This document shows positions 31,312-35,508 of a DNA stretch of 35,508 nucleotides, in pieces. The stretch is from Pseudomonas sp. IPO3778 (GTDB lineage Bacteria; Pseudomonadota; Gammaproteobacteria; Pseudomonadales; Pseudomonadaceae). Position 1 is the first letter of the stretch; each line of letters opens with the position of its first letter. The notes under the pieces were generated by a model. That model did not search any database and had not been told where the DNA came from. It saw only the letters and a list, made by a program, of their open reading frames with translations. The translations under genes and the position numbers were made by a program. The DNA lies in contig NZ_JACARC010000089.1 of NCBI RefSeq assembly GCF_013386825.1, positions 476 to 35,983 of the forward strand, written 5' to 3'.

Positions 31312-32070
31312 ATGACTGACGACAACCGCAAAGCATTTGAAGGCAAGGTGGTTTTAGTGACCGGTGCCGCCAGCGGAATAGGTCGCGCCGTGGCCCTGTT
31401 ACTGCATGAGCAAGGCGCCAAAGTCGTTGCCGAAGACAAGAATGCAACAGTTGAGCAACTGGCGAGGCCCGGCCTGGTGCCGCTGGTGGCCGACATCACC
31501 CAGGACGGCGCGGCCGAAACAGCCGTCGCCACGGCGCTCAAACATTTTGGGCGCCTGGACATCCTGGTGAACAACGCAGGCATCATCATCAACAAGCTGG
31601 TGATCGACATGACGCGGGAAGACTGGGAAGCCATTCAGTCGGTCAATGTAACCGCAGCGTTTCTGCATTCCCGCGAAGCGGTAAAGGCGATGATCCCAAA
31701 CCGCAGTGGTGCGATTGTGAACATAGCCTCCTACGCGGCTTATCAAGCCTTCCCGACCATCGCTGCGTATACGGCGTCCAAGGGTGCGTTAGCGCAGTTG
31801 ACGCGCACACTGGCGCTGGAGGTGATTGACCATGGCATCCGCGTGAATGCCGTGGGCTCCGGGGATGTTGTCACCAATATCCTCAACGACGTGGTTGAGG
31901 ATGGCCCGTCGTTCCTTGCCCGGCACGGCACGAAAACGCCCATCAAGCGCGCCGCACAACCCGAGGAAATCGCCGAAGTGGTGGCGTTCCTGGCGTCCGG
32001 CCGCGCGTCATACATCGTCGGCGCTGTAGTGATGGCGGATGGCGGGATGAGTGTTTGCGCCGGCGCCTAG
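31312..32070 (+). CDS. Short-chain dehydrogenase/reductase
   Basis: A 252-residue classical SDR: TGAASGIG (17-24), DI after strand 4, NNAG (about 86-89), catalytic Ser in NIASYAAYQ, and Tyr153/Lys157 in YTASKGAL. The end GAVVMADGGMSV is the canonical SDR C-terminal block. GGAG lies 6 bases upstream. It is divergent from the AraC gene at 31151 and is likely its target. The substrate is unknown; the sequence resembles the FabG/3-oxoacyl reductase-like group without being FabG. Confidence 0.9.
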   Translation: MTDDNRKAFEGKVVLVTGAASGIGRAVALLLHEQGAKVVAEDKNATVEQLARPGLVPLVADITQDGAAETAVATALKHFGRLDILVNNAGIIINKLVIDMTREDWEAIQSVNVTAAFLHSREAVKAMIPNRSGAIVNIASYAAYQAFPTIAAYTASKGALAQLTRTLALEVIDHGIRVNAVGSGDVVTNILNDVVEDGPSFLARHGTKTPIKRAAQPEEIAEVVAFLASGRASYIVGAVVMADGGMSVCAGA

Positions 32071-32078
32071 GCAGGTCG

Positions 32079-33308
32079 TTACCAACTCCCCGACGCCCCA
32101 CCACCACCGCTGGAACCGCCGCCCCCCGATGAACTGCTGCTGGAACTGGAGCTGGAGCTGGAGCTGGAGGAACTCGATCCGCCGCTCGACCCCGACCCCG
32201 AGTCGTCGCTGATCCCGTGGGCAAAGATGAACAGCCCCGCGAACGAAGCCAATGGAAACGCCAGCAGCCAGCCCGTGGTGCCCATGTCAATCAACGTCCC
32301 TGCCACCCCGTACACCACCAGCACCACCACCAGCCGCGCGACAAACGACGCGCGGCTCTCTTTCCACAGGCCCTTCATCACCACGAACAGGGCGAAATAC
32401 AGGCCCAGGATCACCAGCCCGGCAAAGGGATAAGCCAGCCAGTGGATCATGGACAGATCACGCACGAAGTGGTCGGTCAGCAGCACCCCGGCGATGTAGG
32501 CCAACATCCCCAGCACCGCATAAAACGCCGCCCTCGCCTGCCACAATGCGCCAAACGTGGCGCCACCGATCAGCATGCACAGTGGCAGCAGAATCAAATA
32601 GACCGGCCAGTTTTTGCCCCCTGCCACCGCGACCAGCAGTAGGGTGACCACCACCACCGCAATCAGGGCCCGGCGCCAGGGGAGTTTTTCAGCCCCCATC
32701 AATACGCCGACGACCCCGCCAAACATAAATGCCAGGAGCACCGCATACGCTTCGGGAGGAAAGCCGGCCGTGGCCACCTCGGGCAAGCTGCCACCGTCCA
32801 CCAACACCGTCAGGTCGTCCACGGCCTGCTGGATGCCACCGGCGTAATCGCCCTGGCGAAAGGCCGGGGTGATGTGTTCTTCAATGATGCGGTGGGCCAG
32901 TAGATCGGTGACCACGCCCTCCAGGCCGTAACCCACTTCGATGCGCACCTTGCGATCGCCCTTCGCCACCAGCAGCAGGATGCCGTCGTTGACGTCCTTG
33001 CGCCCCAGCCTCCAGGCCCGGAACAGTTGGTTGGCGAAGTCTTCGATGCTCGCCTCGCCGGTGCTCGGCAACAGCATCACCGCCACCTGGGCGCCCTTGC
33101 GTTGTTCAAGGCTGGCGAGTTGCGTGGTCATGCGTGATTGGCTGGCGGGGTCGAGGGTGTTGGTCAGGTCGATCACGCGCTGGTTCAGGGGCACCGTGAC
33201 CAGACCGGGGGGTGCGGTGTCGTCAGCCTGGGCCGATGAGAGGCATAACCAGCCCATCAGGACGATCAGCAGCACACCCGGCGCGGGGCGCATTGGAAAC
33301 TTCAACAT
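32079..33308 (-). CDS. TPM-domain (YgcG-like) membrane protein with polyserine tail
   Basis: A 409-residue protein. A signal peptide (VLLIVLMGWLCLSSAQA) precedes a TPM domain (PLNQRVIDLTNTLDPASQSRMTTQLASLEQRKGAQVAVMLLPST...FRAWRLGRKDVNDGILLLVAKGDRKVRIEVGYGLEGVVTD), then about six hydrophobic helices and a Ser/Gly-rich tail with 17 consecutive serines. TPM proteins are membrane-linked and some act in photosystem repair or as phosphatases; the bacterial role is unclear. The tail is normal in kind for this family, but its DNA is a hexanucleotide repeat. The gene starts 22 bases after the DapF-like stop, so the two are co-transcribed. A second Met at 33293 is possible. Confidence 0.87.
   Translation of the reverse strand: MLKFPMRPAPGVLLIVLMGWLCLSSAQADDTAPPGLVTVPLNQRVIDLTNTLDPASQSRMTTQLASLEQRKGAQVAVMLLPSTGEASIEDFANQLFRAWRLGRKDVNDGILLLVAKGDRKVRIEVGYGLEGVVTDLLAHRIIEEHITPAFRQGDYAGGIQQAVDDLTVLVDGGSLPEVATAGFPPEAYAVLLAFMFGGVVGVLMGAEKLPWRRALIAVVVVTLLLVAVAGGKNWPVYLILLPLCMLIGGATFGALWQARAAFYAVLGMLAYIAGVLLTDHFVRDLSMIHWLAYPFAGLVILGLYFALFVVMKGLWKESRASFVARLVVVLVVYGVAGTLIDMGTTGWLLAFPLASFAGLFIFAHGISDDSGSGSSGGSSSSSSSSSSSSSSSSSGGGGSSGGGGASGSW
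32137..32169. repeat. Hexanucleotide repeat in the polyserine tail
   Basis: GGAGCT-type units repeat imperfectly through about 33 bases of the TPM gene and encode alternating AGC/TCC serine codons on the minus strand. Gains or losses of a unit would stay in frame. Confidence 0.75.
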
Positions 33309-33330
33309 GTCCTGATCACCACCCTGTTTG

Positions 33331-34149
33331 TCATGGAGCCTTGAAAAAACGCTCGGCGAGCGTGCCGTGAAGCGTCGCTTGTACCGCGCCGGTCAGCACA
33401 ACCCCGCCGCTGCCGTCCCACTGCACCGTCACCGTACCGCCGTCACATTGCACGTCGACGCTGTCGTCCAGCAGCCCGCGTCGAATCCCGTTGACCACCG
33501 CGCCACAACAGCACGAGCCCGAGCCCTGAGCAATGCCAGCGCCACGCTCCCAGATGCGCAGGCGGATATGGCCACGGTCGAGTACCTGCACGAAATGCAC
33601 GTTGGTCTTGTCAGGGAACAGCCGATGGGTTTCCAGCGACGGACCCATGGCGGCGATGTCGATGGCCGTCAGATCATCGACAAAGAACGTGCAGTGCGGG
33701 TTGCCCATGCTGCACGCCGCCGGGTTGCCCTCCAGCGGCAAATGTTCGGTGTCCATGGCTTCGGCCAGGGGAATAGCGTCCCAGCCCAAGGAGGGCGGCC
33801 CCATGTCAACCGACACCCGTTGCCCTGATTCGCGCACGCAAGTCAGCAGGCCACGGTTGGTTCGCAGCAGCACAGAGGCGGTACCGGCTTCGCGCATCAG
33901 CAGGTCCGCCACCCCACGGGTGGCGCTGCCACAGGTGTCGAGCGGTGTTCCATTGGGGTTCCAGAACGTGATGCGGGCGGCAGCGTCATCGCAATCGAGC
34001 ACCACGGCCAACTGATTGAAGCCTATGCCGCGATGGCGATCCCCCAGCCGGCGGGCGACTTCTGCGGTGATCGGGTCATCCTGGCCGCGCCGGTCGATCA
34101 CGATGAAGTCATCACCGTGGGCGTGCATCTTCACGAACTGCAAGGTCAT
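33331..34149 (-). CDS. Diaminopimelate epimerase-like protein with one catalytic cysteine replaced
   Basis: A 272-residue protein with the DapF fold. MHAHGDDFIVID (8-19) matches the GNDF block, NPNGTPLDTCGSATR carries catalytic Cys73, MGNPHCTFFVDD (148-159) is nearly canonical, and IWERGAGIAQGSGSCCCGA (from about 199) aligns with ERGxGETLACGTGACA. In the last block the second catalytic Cys is Ser210, followed by a Cys213-215 triplet. DapF uses both cysteines to epimerise LL-diaminopimelate, so this paralogue either uses a different base, another cysteine or a different substrate. The start at 34149 has AGGA 8 bases upstream. It forms an operon with the TPM gene. Confidence 0.85.
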   Translation of the reverse strand: MTLQFVKMHAHGDDFIVIDRRGQDDPITAEVARRLGDRHRGIGFNQLAVVLDCDDAAARITFWNPNGTPLDTCGSATRGVADLLMREAGTASVLLRTNRGLLTCVRESGQRVSVDMGPPSLGWDAIPLAEAMDTEHLPLEGNPAACSMGNPHCTFFVDDLTAIDIAAMGPSLETHRLFPDKTNVHFVQVLDRGHIRLRIWERGAGIAQGSGSCCCGAVVNGIRRGLLDDSVDVQCDGGTVTVQWDGSGGVVLTGAVQATLHGTLAERFFKAP

Positions 34150-34279
34150 GGGGCATCCTGTTCTAGACCGGTCACTGCGCCCCAGCATACGGAGGTAGCA
34201 GGTGTTTCATCAAATTTCCGTCAGGGTCATGTTAACGTCGCGCGATTGCGCTATGGCCGCCCCATTCCCGAGAACAAGC

Positions 34280-35338
34280 ATGCTCCAACGCCCCCTGAAA
34301 TCCGTGGCTCTGGCCGCGCTGCTCACCGCCTTCACCCAGGCCGCCGTTGCCGCGCCACCCATCGTCAGCCTTTGCCAGCCGGGCACCTCGAACCCGACCG
34401 CCAAATCGCTCCTGGCCGCCGCCCAGCGTCACCTCGGCGACCAGCCCGACGCCCTGCCCCACCTGCACACCGAGGGCACACTGCCCAACCAGGGCATCCG
34501 CGAGCAAAGCATCGCTGCCGAGAAAGACTGGCCGGTGATGCGCCAGGCCGCCATCGCCTGGCGCCTGAGCCGCGACACCCGTTACCTCAAGCAGGTCGAC
34601 GACTACCTCAGCGCATGGGCCAGCACCTATCAGCCGGATTTCAACCCGATCGACGAAACCAACCTCGATATGCTGATGAACGCCTACGCCCTCACCGCCA
34701 GCGACCTTCGCCCCCAGACCCGCGACGCCACCCGCGCGCTGCTGACCCATCTGGGCAACGGCTACATCGAGCGCATCAAGCAGTTCCACGGCGCCAGGAA
34801 GGCCACCAACACCAATAACTGGCAGAGCCACCGGGTGAAGCTGGTCACCGTGGCCGCTGCGGCATTGGGCGATCGCCAGATGCTGGAAGAGGCCTTCCAG
34901 CTGTTCCAGCAACAGATCACCGACAACGTGCTGCCCGACGGCTCGGTGACCGACTTCAAGGACCGTGACGCCCTGCACTACGTGGTCTACGACCTGGAGC
35001 CGCTGGTTCAGGCCGCGTTGGCGGCCAAGCCCTACGGCATCGGCGGCAACTGGCTGGACTTTACCGCCGCCCATGGTGGCTCGCTGAGCGAGGCACTGGA
35101 TTGGCTTGCCCCGTATGCCAAAGGCCAGCGCAGCCACGAAGAATTCGTGCACACCCGCGTGCAGTTCGACAAAGACCGGGCTAACGTCGGCGAGCCGGGC
35201 TACAGCGGCGAGTGGAACCCCAAAAGCAGCAATACGCTGTACTGGCTGGCGGCGCAGCTGGACGCGCGGTACTTGCCGGTGGCCGAACAGCTCGCGCCCA
35301 AACCAGCGGACTGGATCAGTGCTTGCTATTTGAAGTGA
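34280..35338 (+). CDS. Alginate-lyase-family (PL5-like) periplasmic protein
   Basis: A 352-residue secreted protein with a signal peptide ending AAVA and an alpha/alpha-toroid of the alginate lyase family. Recognisable pieces are HTEGTLPNQGIREQS, ATNTNNWQSHRVKLVTVAAAALGD (the region of the AlgL NNH motif) and TDFKDRDALHYVVYDLEPLVQAA (the Arg/Tyr region). In AlgL the catalytic NNH triad region would have His right after NN; here it is NNWQSHR, so the specificity may differ. ATG at 34280 with a GAG-type site is chosen because it starts at the signal peptide; upstream Met codons lack ribosome sites. It is divergent from the DapF-like gene. Confidence 0.8.
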   Translation: MLQRPLKSVALAALLTAFTQAAVAAPPIVSLCQPGTSNPTAKSLLAAAQRHLGDQPDALPHLHTEGTLPNQGIREQSIAAEKDWPVMRQAAIAWRLSRDTRYLKQVDDYLSAWASTYQPDFNPIDETNLDMLMNAYALTASDLRPQTRDATRALLTHLGNGYIERIKQFHGARKATNTNNWQSHRVKLVTVAAAALGDRQMLEEAFQLFQQQITDNVLPDGSVTDFKDRDALHYVVYDLEPLVQAALAAKPYGIGGNWLDFTAAHGGSLSEALDWLAPYAKGQRSHEEFVHTRVQFDKDRANVGEPGYSGEWNPKSSNTLYWLAAQLDARYLPVAEQLAPKPADWISACYLK

Positions 35339-35355
35339 ATTTGGAATGCGCTCCC

Positions 35356-35453
35356 TGTGGGAGCCGGGCTTGCCCGCGATGCAGGCGGCGCGGTCTGCCA
35401 GGCGCACCGCGCTGATCCCATCGCAGCCTCGCTGAAGCTCGACAGCTCCAACA
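35356..35453. repeat. Mixed REP pair after the alginate-lyase gene
   Basis: The left arm is the GGGAGCCGGGCTTGCCCGCG type (35356-35381); the right arm is the GCCTCGCTGAAGCTCGAC type (35419-35453). The two halves are of different REP classes and pair only partly, unlike the symmetric REPINs elsewhere. Confidence 0.75.
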
Positions 35454-35491
35454 TTAGAGCTGTGTCGCGCCCAAATCTTGGATGCACGCCC

Positions 35492-35508
35492 TGTGGGAGC
35501 CGGGCTTG
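35492..35508 (+). repeat. REP element, cut by the window edge
   Basis: TGTGGGAGCCGGGCTTG is the start of a further REP of the type seen at 12597 and 35356, truncated by the end of the window. Confidence 0.7.

Overview
The window looks like a Pseudomonas chromosome, most likely of the P. fluorescens group. The evidence is GC-rich coding sequence, an OprD-family porin, many LysR/AraC/TetR catabolic regulators, and REP/REPIN palindromes of the types GGGAGCGGGCTTGCTCGCG, GGGAGCCGGGCTTGCCCGCG and GCCTCGCTGAAGCTCGAC. No rRNA, tRNA, integrase, transposase, phage gene or CRISPR array was seen. It reads as ordinary accessory metabolic chromosome with several unusual spots.

Layout. 0.16-1.24 kb: copper-delivery pair (SCO lipoprotein and PCu(A)C chaperone). 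1.5-6.8 kb: OprD-type porin, a periplasmic argininosuccinate-lyase/fumarase-superfamily lyase, a convergent dicarboxylate symporter and its divergent LysR regulator. Together these suggest import of an N-substituted aspartate, its cleavage to fumarate in the periplasm, and fumarate uptake. 6.8-8.9 kb: small housekeeping-type genes (DHCW-type cupin, HIT-like protein, two GNAT acetyltransferases). 9.0-15.3 kb: a catabolic module with a flavin monooxygenase, a Rid-family protein without the deaminase arginine, a DUF1028 protein, an ArgE-family M20 deacylase, a LysR regulator and an NCS1 permease; the substrate is probably a small nitrogen compound or heterocycle. 15.3-16.9 kb: a lower-GC island with a strongly structured, direct-repeat-flanked leader element in front of a short Pseudomonas-type protein, then a small secreted protein with a duplicated CX5C module bracketed by solitary REPs.

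17.0-25.8 kb: an amine-type uptake and oxidation region with an NTF2-like protein, a DAO/PuuB-like flavin oxidase, two FeaR-like AraC regulators, an SDR, an APC permease, an outer-membrane channel and a relic of a third FeaR-like regulator. A palindrome, AGTTAACATGTTA, occurs upstream of both intact AraC genes. 25.7-29.4 kb: a membrane protein and aldo/keto reductase operon divergent from a TetR regulator, with a clear operator between them. The TetR frame runs without a stop into a GNAT acetyltransferase, followed by two more GNAT genes. 29.5-35.3 kb: methyltransferase, AraC regulator, SDR, a DapF-like epimerase lacking the second catalytic cysteine, a TPM-domain membrane protein with a polyserine tail coded by a hexanucleotide repeat, and an alginate-lyase-family protein.

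REPINs sit in most gaps between convergent or terminal genes. One REP has been captured as the C-terminal codons of the dicarboxylate symporter. All functional assignments rest on motif recognition by eye; no database search was possible.
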